Assembly: GCF_022814725.1 (NCBI RefSeq)
Contig: NZ_CP093442.1
Span: forward strand, 2,046,001 to 2,110,000
DNA: 64,000 nucleotides
DNA from: Bdellovibrio reynosensis
GTDB taxonomy: Bacteria; Bdellovibrionota; Bdellovibrionia; Bdellovibrionales; Bdellovibrionaceae
Reading direction: 5' to 3'
The notes below the pieces were generated by a model. That model had not been told where the DNA came from and ran no database searches. It saw only the letters and a list, made by a program, of their open reading frames with translations. Of the stretch, positions 25,894-34,395 are shown in pieces (the first letter of the stretch is position 1; every line of letters starts with the position of its first letter). The position numbers were made by a program, and so were the translations under genes.

Positions 25894-26397
25894 TTAAATC
25901 TGTGATGAACGAACGCGTATGATCTGTTCTACAGCTTTTCCGGAACCTTCACGGTAGCGAATGGCGATTTCATTTTCGCCCTTTTGCAACTGAATAAGGT
26001 CGGTTTGGTATTTGTTAATTCCGCGGCTAAAGACAGAAGCGGTGTAGCCGTTGCTTTTATTAACGATCTCTACGTCGCCGTCTTTATAATTTTTTAAACA
26101 GTTTTTACCCTGAAATTGCACAAAACTTCCAGTAACGGAAATAGCCTCAAGCCCCGGCTTCGGGCAGCTTAAGTCAAAAGCAGTCAGGTTTGATAAAGCG
26201 GATTCCACTTTCATAGGGGCCACCGCAGGAACACTCGCTGGTGTACGCGACGCTAAAGTCGTTGAAACCATCAAAACGTCTTCTTCACTGATTTCTTCAT
26301 TACTAACGAGAGTATTAAAAGTCGGCACAGCCATCACTAACACAAGCGCTAAAGTTAAAAGAATAAAATGGGTGTCCGTTGGAGGGCGTTTAAACAT
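25894..26397 (-). CDS. Membrane-anchored or secreted protein of unknown function
   Basis: 167 residues. A basic N-terminus and one hydrophobic segment (about 11-30) are followed by a Ser/Thr/Ala/Pro-rich linker and a C-terminal beta-rich domain with two cysteines (C77 and C99). The lack of a clear cleavage site suggests an inner-membrane anchor with the domain in the periplasm. Not recognised. Confidence 0.6.
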   Translation of the reverse strand: MFKRPPTDTHFILLTLALVLVMAVPTFNTLVSNEEISEEDVLMVSTTLASRTPASVPAVAPMKVESALSNLTAFDLSCPKPGLEAISVTGSFVQFQGKNCLKNYKDGDVEIVNKSNGYTASVFSRGINKYQTDLIQLQKGENEIAIRYREGSGKAVEQIIRVRSSQI

Positions 26398-26532
26398 AAT
26401 AAGTACATCGGCTTCCTACCGCAGGACTTTAGTGACTCTTTTTGAGATTGGTTTGCCCCTCAAGCCATCTTTTGCTCAAGGTTTTCCACATTTCTTCCGT
26501 ATTTAAGTCTAGTGAATCGGAGGGGAATCACT

Positions 26533-27600
26533 ATGAAGGGACGCATTCTTAAAAGAATTCGAAACTTTCGCCTTTTTTCAGCGCTTATCATCGCTTCCCT
26601 CACCATTTTAAGCTTTCAAAATTGTGCTCCTGCAAATCCTGACTCGACTTGTGCCGAGGGCGATTCTTCTTGCGCGAAAGAAGAGCAAACTTCATTGAGT
26701 TCAAGCTCAGCCCAAAATTCTATCTGGGATAAGCGTCCCGGTGGTTCGGGCGGCAGTGTTTCCGCTGGCGGTAAAGGTGCTAGCGGTGGGTCTTCCTCCT
26801 CCTCCTCGGGCGGCGGTGCTTCTTCAGTGAGTGCTTCATCGGGGGGCGCAATATCCGTGGGCAGTGGAGCTGTGAATACAGGTTCGGGTCGCCCAAACAC
26901 TGGCTCAAGCAGTGGAAACACGAATAACAATACTTTTAGAATTGTCGAACAACCACAAAGTATTGGGGTTAACGAAGGCGCTCGATTTGATTTGCATGTT
27001 GATGTTGCTGGCGGAAAATCTCCGTATACCTTCCATTGGTATTTAAACGGGAAGTTAATAGAGGGTGGTCAAAATGAATATTCCACCCTGTCTGATTATG
27101 CAGACACATACAGAAAAGAAGGAACTTATTACGTTGAAATCAAAGATGCTGGGGGCGCGACCTTAAAATCATCCTTAGCTCGGGTCGCTATTCAAGAGCC
27201 CGCTGTGGGTTGTGATGGCGGTTCTTACTTTACTTATACAAACGGAACCTACGATTCGGGATATCAATTCTTTACAGAGTATTTTGATGGTCCCCGTGGA
27301 AAATTTTTGCTTCACCAAAGCTATGATAGCTACAACATCCTGTACCGCTTTCGGGATATTACGAAACTTTATGATTATAATATCCCACGCACGCTGGCTT
27401 ACATGGAAAAGATCACCATTAATTGTCGTACTGACATCCCACGCATTCATACGAAGCAACCGAATCCGAATTGGGAAGACTATTACGGCAACCGCTATAA
27501 TGACGGAAATGGTTATAGATACCAGGGCGCAATCACTTTTGAATGCCACAACAAGAAGTTAAAATTACTATCGAACAGTTGTGCTTGGGTAAGACAATAA
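26533..27600 (+). CDS. Putative lipoprotein with Gly/Ser linker and Ig-like domain
   Basis: 355 residues. Signal ending LTILSFQNCAP gives a likely lipidated cysteine (Cys32), again in F-Q-N-C context. A Ser/Gly-rich low-complexity linker (roughly 60-135) leads to an Ig-like domain (IVEQPQSIGVNEGARFDLHV..., YTFHWYLNGK, GTYYVEIKDAGG) and a C-terminal ~130-residue cysteine-containing domain I do not recognise. ATG 26533 follows GGAGGGGA; an in-frame start 21 bases upstream is rejected. Likely surface- or periplasm-exposed adhesin-like protein. Confidence 0.72.
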   Translation: MKGRILKRIRNFRLFSALIIASLTILSFQNCAPANPDSTCAEGDSSCAKEEQTSLSSSSAQNSIWDKRPGGSGGSVSAGGKGASGGSSSSSSGGGASSVSASSGGAISVGSGAVNTGSGRPNTGSSSGNTNNNTFRIVEQPQSIGVNEGARFDLHVDVAGGKSPYTFHWYLNGKLIEGGQNEYSTLSDYADTYRKEGTYYVEIKDAGGATLKSSLARVAIQEPAVGCDGGSYFTYTNGTYDSGYQFFTEYFDGPRGKFLLHQSYDSYNILYRFRDITKLYDYNIPRTLAYMEKITINCRTDIPRIHTKQPNPNWEDYYGNRYNDGNGYRYQGAITFECHNKKLKLLSNSCAWVRQ

Positions 27601-27627
27601 AAAAAGGGCTCATTAAGAGCCCTTTTT
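27601..27627. terminator. Bidirectional rho-independent terminator
   Basis: GGGCTC, loop ATTAA, GAGCCC, with A5 before and T5 after. It lies between the lipoprotein gene and convergent exbD. Confidence 0.9.
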
Positions 27628-27647
27628 AATTTCGTCATTTTTGAAAT

Positions 27648-28052
27648 TTATTTCTTATCAATACTGATCGCAAATTTCTTAACGCCCGATCCTTTAACCA
27701 CATCTAACACCCCTACCACTTTACCGTGGGGAACGTCTTTATCTGCAGAAATGATCGCTTGAACTTCAGCATTCTTAGCAACTTCTTCAATTGCTTTTGC
27801 GCGAACTTCTTCTTCATTTACAAAGGTGCCGTTTAAATTAATTTTTCCGTCGGCCGTCAAAGCGATATTCAATTTGCTTGGCGCAGTCTGTTCACCACTG
27901 GCTGCTTTTGGCAGGTTCACATTGATGGTGGGCTTCATGAACATTGGCGCAGTCACCATGAAAATGATTAATACCACCAGAATGATATCTACCAATGGGA
28001 CAACGTTAATGTCCGCTATTGATTCGTTATCCTGTCCACTGTGAAAACCCAT
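27648..28052 (-). CDS. exbD: ExbD/TolR family energy-transducing protein
   Basis: 134 residues. One membrane helix (about 17-38) carrying the essential Asp22 in INVVPLVDIILVVLIIF, then a periplasmic domain of ExbD/TolR type ending VKKFAISIDKK. It partners ExbB to convert proton-motive force into work on TonB or TolA. It follows exbB by two bases. No tonB or tolA is adjacent, so which system it drives cannot be told. Confidence 0.9.
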   Translation of the reverse strand: MGFHSGQDNESIADINVVPLVDIILVVLIIFMVTAPMFMKPTINVNLPKAASGEQTAPSKLNIALTADGKINLNGTFVNEEEVRAKAIEEVAKNAEVQAIISADKDVPHGKVVGVLDVVKGSGVKKFAISIDKK

Positions 28053-28054
28053 TA

Positions 28055-28684
28055 CTACACACCTTTTTTCTTAGCGTATGCTAAGCAAAGCTCTTTAACG
28101 CTTTCTAGGTTTAAGAAGATCGATTTAACTTGGCGGCTGTAATAGTTGTAAAAAGCCACCGCTGGAATCGCCACAAAAAGACCAGCTGCAGTTGCAACTA
28201 GGGCCATAGAAATACCCGCCATCACTGTTTGCTGTCCTGCCTCTGGCGCTGTCGCAAGATCATTAAACGCTTTCATGATACCAAGAACTGTACCAAATAA
28301 TCCGATGTAGGGGGCATTTGAGCCGATGGTTGCCAGGAAACTTAAGGATTTTTCTAGATCAGGACGTTCATTGGCTGCAAATGTATTAAAAATTTCAGCC
28401 AAACCTTTGCTGCCTGAATCACGCATGTGTTTTAAAGCATAACTTGCTGCACGACCTTCAACAGAATTGATATCTTTTGCAAGGTCTTCGACGTCTTCAA
28501 GGCTGTTGCTTTGCAAAGCGACTCTGATGCGGGAACGTACACGTTGTGATTCACCAAAGATTTTTTTAAGCACAAAATAACGCTCTAAAATCATTCCGAT
28601 ACTAACGACACTCAAGATTAGGAGTACCCACAAAACAGCTTGATCGGCTAAGTGAGCTACGGCGAATATTTTTTCTGCGAACAT
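28055..28684 (-). CDS. exbB: ExbB/TolQ (MotA-type) proton channel protein
   Basis: 209 residues with three membrane segments (about 14-35, 115-140, 155-180), the ATIGSNAPYIGLFGTVLGIM block, and GISMALVATAAGLFVAIPAV typical of ExbB/TolQ. Forms the stator pentamer with ExbD. It is the first gene of the pair; the divergent sulfatase-like gene begins 77 bases from its start. Confidence 0.92.
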   Translation of the reverse strand: MFAEKIFAVAHLADQAVLWVLLILSVVSIGMILERYFVLKKIFGESQRVRSRIRVALQSNSLEDVEDLAKDINSVEGRAASYALKHMRDSGSKGLAEIFNTFAANERPDLEKSLSFLATIGSNAPYIGLFGTVLGIMKAFNDLATAPEAGQQTVMAGISMALVATAAGLFVAIPAVAFYNYYSRQVKSIFLNLESVKELCLAYAKKKGV

Positions 28685-28761
28685 TGGTGATTTCCTCCAA
28701 ATCTTTGACTGATACTTTTTATTGATCCATTATCACTAAAACCATTACATTTGGTCAAGGT

Positions 28762-30573
28762 ATGCGGAATATCATTTTCATTCTTATTCTGACTCTCATG
28801 AGTTTAGTCCAGCTGTCTTGCAAGACAAATGACAAAAACTCTATCCTAGTAATCGCCGTTGATGAACTGACGATCACAGATGTGAATTGCAGTCAGGATG
28901 AACAGGCAAAATCAGGATTTAAGATTCTATGTGACGAGTCTGTGCGCTTCACGCATGCCTTCACACCTTCTGTATTATCTTCTCCTGCTTTGGCATCTTT
29001 GCTAACTGGTTTGTATCCCCATCAACATAAAGTTCGTCATAACGGGGGACCAGGTCTAGGAGCTGAGTTTGAATTAGTATCCGAACTTGCCCTAAAGCAG
29101 GACTACCGAACAAGTTTCTTTTCTGGGGGCGCTCCGATCTTTCGTCGCTCTGGATTAAATCAAGGTTTTGAACTTTTCGAAGACAACGTTCTGCCTAATT
29201 TTAAAAGTCTATTTAGACCTTTCAAAAAGAATACAGAAGAGTTTATCCAGTGGCTGAATAGTGACGTTGATGGCGATGCGTTTCTTAGTATTCTTTATGT
29301 TCCGGATTTATTATTTACTACTACTGAAACTGTGACTGATTTAGGTGAAACCAGAAACTTAAGTTTTGAAAGTCAGCGTGACGAGCTTGATGAAAGCTTG
29401 GCAGATTTATTTACTCAGCTTAAACAAATGAACCGCTGGGATTCGACCACGATTATCTTGGCTGGTTTGAACGGGCACACTTCAAGCCCACGATATAAAG
29501 AGCTATCCCCGATAAATCTGCATGGTGAAAATACGCAAATTGCCTTGTTCATAAAACCATCCCAAGCCAAAAAGCGCGATCAAGCCATTCATTGGAAGGT
29601 CGATCAAAACGTCAGCTTAGTTGATGTTGGCAGAACATTGTTTGAATTATTAGGGGAAACTATTGTTGATACCCCCGGGTCTTCCTTTCCGGTGCATTCA
29701 CTTTCAGGAGTTTTAAAAACTCCCAATGCCAATTGGTCTGAAGATCGTCCCTTACTGCTGGAATCTGGCTGGCCGTTGTGGCGCCGGGCGGGGCCTTTAA
29801 GATCTGCCGCTATTGCAAGTCATGTCCTATACATTAATGACGAAAAGCCATTGTTATACAATACGCTAGTAGATCGATTCGAAGTAAACCCATTACCTTT
29901 ATTGCAAGAAAGCGTTTTACCTACGACCGAAAAATTGCAGTCTTTACTGCAAAAGAATCAGCTTCCACCTTCTGCAAACTTAGAAGCCGAATGGCTTGGT
30001 AAATTCAGTTTGTCTTTTTCACGGTGGATGCGTCCTGATCAAGAAGCCGCTCTTTTAAAAGATCTTAAAAATCTTTCAAGAAATTTTCCGCGCAGTTTGG
30101 ATTTATTGAATTGGACGGCGCAGATAGCTTTAAACCAGAAAGACTGGGACACATTAAGATCTCTTGGAAACAAACACCGTATTTATACGTGGTCGTATGT
30201 GGGCGAAAAAAATCAAGGCGCAAAGCCCAGTAAAGGGTTTGATCCTTGTTTTAACTTACTGACAATTCCGGCTTTAGAAGCTGAACAGCTTAAGAGCTGT
30301 AATGATCCGCTTTTTCTTGAATACGTGGATTGGCTTCGTTCTGAAGACCGTGGGCTGAATAAAGAAGTTCAAAGAAAGAAATTTGAACGTTCCTTTAGAA
30401 ACTACATGCTTGATCAACAGATTCAAAAAGCCAACATAGCAGCCGTGATGATCTGGGATACAGCAAGGGAAAACGTTCTTGCCCCTTCCCGCACGGAACT
30501 TGCCTTGCATCTGCCGGAATATACAAAGCTGCGCAATCAAGTTTATAAATCGCTGCAGAGTGATGAAAATTAG
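28762..30573 (+). CDS. Sulfatase-like lipoprotein with degenerate active site
   Basis: 603 residues. A lipoprotein signal ending QLSC (Cys20) is followed by an alkaline-phosphatase/sulfatase-type domain (about 27-330): ILVIAVDELTITDV, then SSPALASLLTGLYPHQHKVR, SFFSGG, and a GLNGHTSS segment. The sulfatase maturation motif C/S-x-P-x-R is not intact: the region reads S-S-P-A-L, with leucine where the arginine should be. The usual N-terminal metal Asp-Asp is Asp-Glu (34-35). The C-terminal ~250 residues are helical. It may therefore bind sulfated or phosphorylated substrates without sulfatase chemistry, or use a different nucleophile. Its 3' end overlaps the convergent PP2C-like gene by four bases. 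Confidence 0.78.
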   Translation: MRNIIFILILTLMSLVQLSCKTNDKNSILVIAVDELTITDVNCSQDEQAKSGFKILCDESVRFTHAFTPSVLSSPALASLLTGLYPHQHKVRHNGGPGLGAEFELVSELALKQDYRTSFFSGGAPIFRRSGLNQGFELFEDNVLPNFKSLFRPFKKNTEEFIQWLNSDVDGDAFLSILYVPDLLFTTTETVTDLGETRNLSFESQRDELDESLADLFTQLKQMNRWDSTTIILAGLNGHTSSPRYKELSPINLHGENTQIALFIKPSQAKKRDQAIHWKVDQNVSLVDVGRTLFELLGETIVDTPGSSFPVHSLSGVLKTPNANWSEDRPLLLESGWPLWRRAGPLRSAAIASHVLYINDEKPLLYNTLVDRFEVNPLPLLQESVLPTTEKLQSLLQKNQLPPSANLEAEWLGKFSLSFSRWMRPDQEAALLKDLKNLSRNFPRSLDLLNWTAQIALNQKDWDTLRSLGNKHRIYTWSYVGEKNQGAKPSKGFDPCFNLLTIPALEAEQLKSCNDPLFLEYVDWLRSEDRGLNKEVQRKKFERSFRNYMLDQQIQKANIAAVMIWDTARENVLAPSRTELALHLPEYTKLRNQVYKSLQSDEN

Positions 30574-31247
30574 TCTACGGAAACAAGGCCCAACCAGAAT
30601 GGTGCTTCAGGGTCATCCTGAATCATTCTTGTGGTTATAGTGGAAAGGTCTGCATCTTGGGAATCTTTGGACCATAAAGAGGTTGCGACGTTCGAGCTTG
30701 CCAATAAAACCAACTGATCACCTTCAACCACATGGGTGTGACCACACTGAATATAACAAGTAGGTTCTAATCCCAAAAGTTGCGACGGTAACGGTGGTAA
30801 GTTCTGATCTGGAAACTCACTTGAAAGATCCGTCCCGATCGAAAGCGCCTGCAAACCGCGGTTCTTTCTTTGAATCATCAAAGTGGGCGCGCCTACCTGA
30901 GCCCAAGCGATCTGGCTACCCCGTTTAAAAATGGCCAAAATTTCTACGCCCGAAAAATATTCCATTTTGTTTTCACCACGATAAAGCAGATCATTCGCAA
31001 TAAGAATACCCGTGCGCACATAATTAATTTCATCCGTCAGACAGCTTAGAAATTCAAACGGTGAAGTCACTTCCACATCAGATTGGGCGGCGCGAACGTA
31101 CTTTACGACTTCATCTAAAGCGCGCTGAGCATGTTCTGGCTGCCCCCAGGAAGTAGCAATTACAATCAAAGACCCATCGTCTTCTTGATAGATTAGCGGC
31201 TTGGGGCGCAGGATTTTTGTACTGTAAGAACGCTCTTGCAGCTTCAT
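30570..31247 (-). CDS. PP2C/SpoIIE-like protein at the end of the FHA operon
   Basis: 225 residues with no signal peptide. The strand pattern and GVEILAIFKRGSQIAWAQVGAPTLMIQ followed by VVEGDQLVLLASSNV resemble PP2C-type phosphatases, but the usual metal-binding aspartates at the DG and GD positions are only partly visible, so activity is uncertain. The context helps: FHA domains bind phosphothreonine, and PP2C phosphatases often accompany FHA proteins and Ser/Thr kinases. Its ATG overlaps the stop of the FHA gene before it by one base. Confidence 0.55.
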   Translation of the reverse strand: MKLQERSYSTKILRPKPLIYQEDDGSLIVIATSWGQPEHAQRALDEVVKYVRAAQSDVEVTSPFEFLSCLTDEINYVRTGILIANDLLYRGENKMEYFSGVEILAIFKRGSQIAWAQVGAPTLMIQRKNRGLQALSIGTDLSSEFPDQNLPPLPSQLLGLEPTCYIQCGHTHVVEGDQLVLLASSNVATSLWSKDSQDADLSTITTRMIQDDPEAPFWLGLVSVD

Positions 31248-33259
31248 TATAGCGCCCCGTATTTCTTAAGCTTGATGTAAGCTTTTTTATAGTACTCACC
31301 GTCTGGAACATCTAAATCTAAAATCTTACGCCATTTATCTTTGGCGCCAGCCTTAGAGTCTCCTCCATCGACGTTACCAAAACTTTCTTCCAAGATGCCT
31401 TCTTGGTAAATGGACATCATTTGTTTTCTTAATTCTAAAGTGTATTGTTCAATTTTGTCAGGCAACTCTGGATTTGAAGGATCCATGGCACGGGCTTTAC
31501 GTAAAGCCAAGATGGCACCTTTTAAATTTTGCGCTTGATAGGCGCGATCTGCCTCTGCCTGAAACTTTGCGGTTTTTGAATTCATCATTTGACGAATCGA
31601 AGCAATGCTTCGTTGCGATTCATTCTTAAGGCCACTTGGATCTGGCAGTTTAGCCGCTAATACTTTTTGATAAGCAGCTATGGCATCCAATGGTTTACCC
31701 GCCTGATGAACTTTTTGGGCACGAGAGTATAAAGAGCGCATTTGACTGACTAAAGCCTGATAAGCGGCTCTTTCGGCATCTTTGGCTTCACGTTGCGCAA
31801 TAATGCTTTCAACTTGGGTTTTCAAATCCAGGATACGTGGATGTTCTGGATTGAATTGCAGAACGGAAGATAGACATTCTTCCATTTCAGGCATGGTCAC
31901 CGTTGGATTGATCTTTTTCTGACATTCGGTGGTTTGCGCCTGAATTTTTTCTTCAGTTTCTACCTTGGCTTTTTCAATCTGTTCCTGACGACGTTGTTGT
32001 TCTTGGATAAAGATCGCTTCCTTAGAAAGACGTTCAATTTCCTTGATATCTTCAAAGTCTGGAACCACTTCTTGAATCTTGACGATTTCATCTTGGGCTA
32101 ATTGATATTTTCCCTGCATATAAAGATTTTTTGCATCTTTATAACGCTGACGAACCAAGGCTTGTTGTTCTGGTTTTAACTTATTAAAAATTTCTTGCGG
32201 TGAACCTGGCGCTACGGCAGCAGCAGGATTGGCTGGAACTTTATCTTTGCCATCATCACCACTGAATAAATAAGCCACAGCAAGCAACACAACAACGCCC
32301 GCAATAATCTTAGGACGGTTTTTTTCAAAATCAAATTTGCCTTTAGCTTCTGGCATTCCTACAGCACCAGTTGCGCCACCCACTGTTGGATATTGCATTT
32401 GCGGCTGATATGGCACTGGCACATGACCGTGATGCTGCTGATAAGGCATCAAGTCCATGGATTGTTGCGGATCATTAGGCATTAACACCAAAGAACTTGG
32501 AGGTGGCACATTCACCATCTCTAAACGACTTTGGAAATTTGCATCGTGCAATTCAAAATAAAGATAATTCGATAGCACGCTGATCGCGTCACCACTTTTT
32601 ATCGGTGTTGGATCTGAGGAAGAAATAGGATTTCCATTCACCAAAGTTCCATTCACACTGCCAAGATCAATAATCACATATTGCGAACCAGCTCTGCGAA
32701 TTTCAAACTGACGACGGCTAACTCGGCTGTCTTTGATTTGAATATGGCAAGATGATTCACGGCCTGCGATCCAGGACTCACCTGCATCCAGACGGATCAT
32801 TTCTTTGGTTTCGCCTTGGGAATCTGTGATTTTTATATAAGCAGCAGAAGGCGCTGCCCCAATCACAGTTTTTTCTTCACTGCCTTCAAAACTTTCATGA
32901 TCTCCGCTTAAAGCCGGAAGATTCGAATTTTGAACTTGGGCTTCAGATACAGGAACATCATCACCACTGGAAACTAGGAATTCAAATTCATACGGCGGCA
33001 GACTAAAACCGCTGCCATGTTGCAATTCAAATTGCTGAACCTGTTCACCGTTATAAATGACTTCACCATAGCGGGAAACGACTTCAACACTCCAAGATCC
33101 ATTGACGCAGGAAATTTTAAAGTGTTCGCGGGAAATGCCTTTTTCAGGTTGCAACACGATATCGCAATCCTCTTTACGGCCAGCCACGTAAGCGCGGTCT
33201 TCCGTTAAAGTGATATCGTAAACTGGTTTGCCGCGAAGGCGTACTTTGAGGCGAGCCAT
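31247..33259 (-). CDS. Two-FHA-domain membrane protein with TPR-like C-terminus
   Basis: 670 residues. FHA-1 at about 1-85 (AGRKEDCDIVL, ISREHFKI), FHA-2 at about 140-235 (AGRESSCHIQI, SRVSRRQFEI, GSVNGTLVNG), a Pro/Gln/Met-rich linker, one membrane helix (about 318-335), then a coiled-coil/TPR-like helical region rich in Gln and Glu to the end. FHA-1 faces the cytoplasm and the helical part the periplasm. ATG 33259 sits in TAATG with GGAGGG upstream; an earlier ATG inside the upstream gene is rejected. Confidence 0.85.
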   Translation of the reverse strand: MARLKVRLRGKPVYDITLTEDRAYVAGRKEDCDIVLQPEKGISREHFKISCVNGSWSVEVVSRYGEVIYNGEQVQQFELQHGSGFSLPPYEFEFLVSSGDDVPVSEAQVQNSNLPALSGDHESFEGSEEKTVIGAAPSAAYIKITDSQGETKEMIRLDAGESWIAGRESSCHIQIKDSRVSRRQFEIRRAGSQYVIIDLGSVNGTLVNGNPISSSDPTPIKSGDAISVLSNYLYFELHDANFQSRLEMVNVPPPSSLVLMPNDPQQSMDLMPYQQHHGHVPVPYQPQMQYPTVGGATGAVGMPEAKGKFDFEKNRPKIIAGVVVLLAVAYLFSGDDGKDKVPANPAAAVAPGSPQEIFNKLKPEQQALVRQRYKDAKNLYMQGKYQLAQDEIVKIQEVVPDFEDIKEIERLSKEAIFIQEQQRRQEQIEKAKVETEEKIQAQTTECQKKINPTVTMPEMEECLSSVLQFNPEHPRILDLKTQVESIIAQREAKDAERAAYQALVSQMRSLYSRAQKVHQAGKPLDAIAAYQKVLAAKLPDPSGLKNESQRSIASIRQMMNSKTAKFQAEADRAYQAQNLKGAILALRKARAMDPSNPELPDKIEQYTLELRKQMMSIYQEGILEESFGNVDGGDSKAGAKDKWRKILDLDVPDGEYYKKAYIKLKKYGAL

Positions 33260-34395
33260 TAGAATCTGCCCTCCATGTTCAATGTACACTCTTCATAAAA
33301 TTGTTTGGCTTCCTTATAGCTAGGATCATCACGACGATTTGAAAGCATCGTCATGACATTAGAATAATTGGACTGGCACATTCTCCAGTTCTTTTTCTCT
33401 CTATAGCGGTTGCCTTGAATCATATTAAACTTCACTAACTCATCAAACTTAATCTTCGACAAATGATAATAGCGTTTTGCCAACTCATTGTCAGGGTCCA
33501 GATTTAAAACCACCTGAAAAGCTTCGCGAGCCCGGGCATATTGTCCTTGCTGGAAGTCGCGGAAGCCCTTAATAAAGTTTTCTTGCGAACGACGGTATTG
33601 AACCGAGTCGTATTTTTCCTTTTTCACTATTAGCAATTCTTGGGAACGTTTTTCTGCCGCCGCCACATCTTGCATAGTGATTGAAGAAGTCCGAATCGCA
33701 TTCGGATCTTTATTGTCTTTATTTTTAGATGGCGACATTAAGAACCAACCAACTAACGCTAGGATGGCAATGATTCCATAAAACCGCGCTTTTGGATTTT
33801 CTAACAACCCACCACCTGAAGATCCCCTTGCCGCAGAAGGCATAGGTCCAGGGGGAGGTGGCTGGTAACCACCATACCCACCCACCGGTTGCGCTGGTGG
33901 AAAAGAAGGATTTGGCATTCCTGGCACACCACCTTGGGGCATTGCGGGAGTTTGCATCGGTCTTGGCGCTTGATAAGCCGGTGCTTGTGGCACCGAAGCC
34001 TGGGGCTTAAATGGAGTCGGCGCTGAAAACACTGGCGCCGCACTTGGAGGCGGTACCGTTGGCGTTGGCACTTCCACTTTAAAACGAATTTCAGAATCAC
34101 CAATCAAGATGATTGAATCGTTAGTGAGAATTTCAGACTGAATATTTTGTCCGTTAAGCATGACAAAATTCTTCGGGCTCAAATTCACAATAACAAATTC
34201 ACCATTACTGCGTTGCTTGATTTCAGCATGCTGACGGCTGGCGCGGGGATCTCCAGAAAGGACAATATCATTCTCGGGGCCACGGCCGATAGAGACCGAA
34301 GCCTTAGAGAAATTCGCTTTAAGACCCGTGTGCGGTCCTGCCACGATTTCGATATCAAATTTCAAGGTATCCTTCACCTGCGGAGCAGCACTCAT
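33259..34395 (-). CDS. FHA-domain membrane protein with Pro-rich linker and TPR-like domain
   Basis: 378 residues. FHA domain about 12-105 (IGRGPENDIVLSGDPRASRQHAEI), a Pro/Gln/Ala/Met-rich linker (about 110-190), one membrane helix (about 205-220), and a periplasmic domain with TPR-like repeats (FIKGFRDFQQGQYARAREAFQVVLNLDPDNELAKRYY, in part). Same architecture as its neighbour but with a single FHA. The start overlaps the previous stop in TGATG. Confidence 0.85.
   Translation of the reverse strand: MSAAPQVKDTLKFDIEIVAGPHTGLKANFSKASVSIGRGPENDIVLSGDPRASRQHAEIKQRSNGEFVIVNLSPKNFVMLNGQNIQSEILTNDSIILIGDSEIRFKVEVPTPTVPPPSAAPVFSAPTPFKPQASVPQAPAYQAPRPMQTPAMPQGGVPGMPNPSFPPAQPVGGYGGYQPPPPGPMPSAARGSSGGGLLENPKARFYGIIAILALVGWFLMSPSKNKDNKDPNAIRTSSITMQDVAAAEKRSQELLIVKKEKYDSVQYRRSQENFIKGFRDFQQGQYARAREAFQVVLNLDPDNELAKRYYHLSKIKFDELVKFNMIQGNRYREKKNWRMCQSNYSNVMTMLSNRRDDPSYKEAKQFYEECTLNMEGRF

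Noticed and set aside
26616-26930. Pro/Glu-rich open frame opposite the Gly/Ser linker of the lipoprotein gene
   Set aside because: It is the reverse complement of a low-complexity Gly/Ser linker and not a separate gene.
33017-33208. Antisense open frames over the FHA genes
   Set aside because: Shadow frames of well-supported genes with no start signal.
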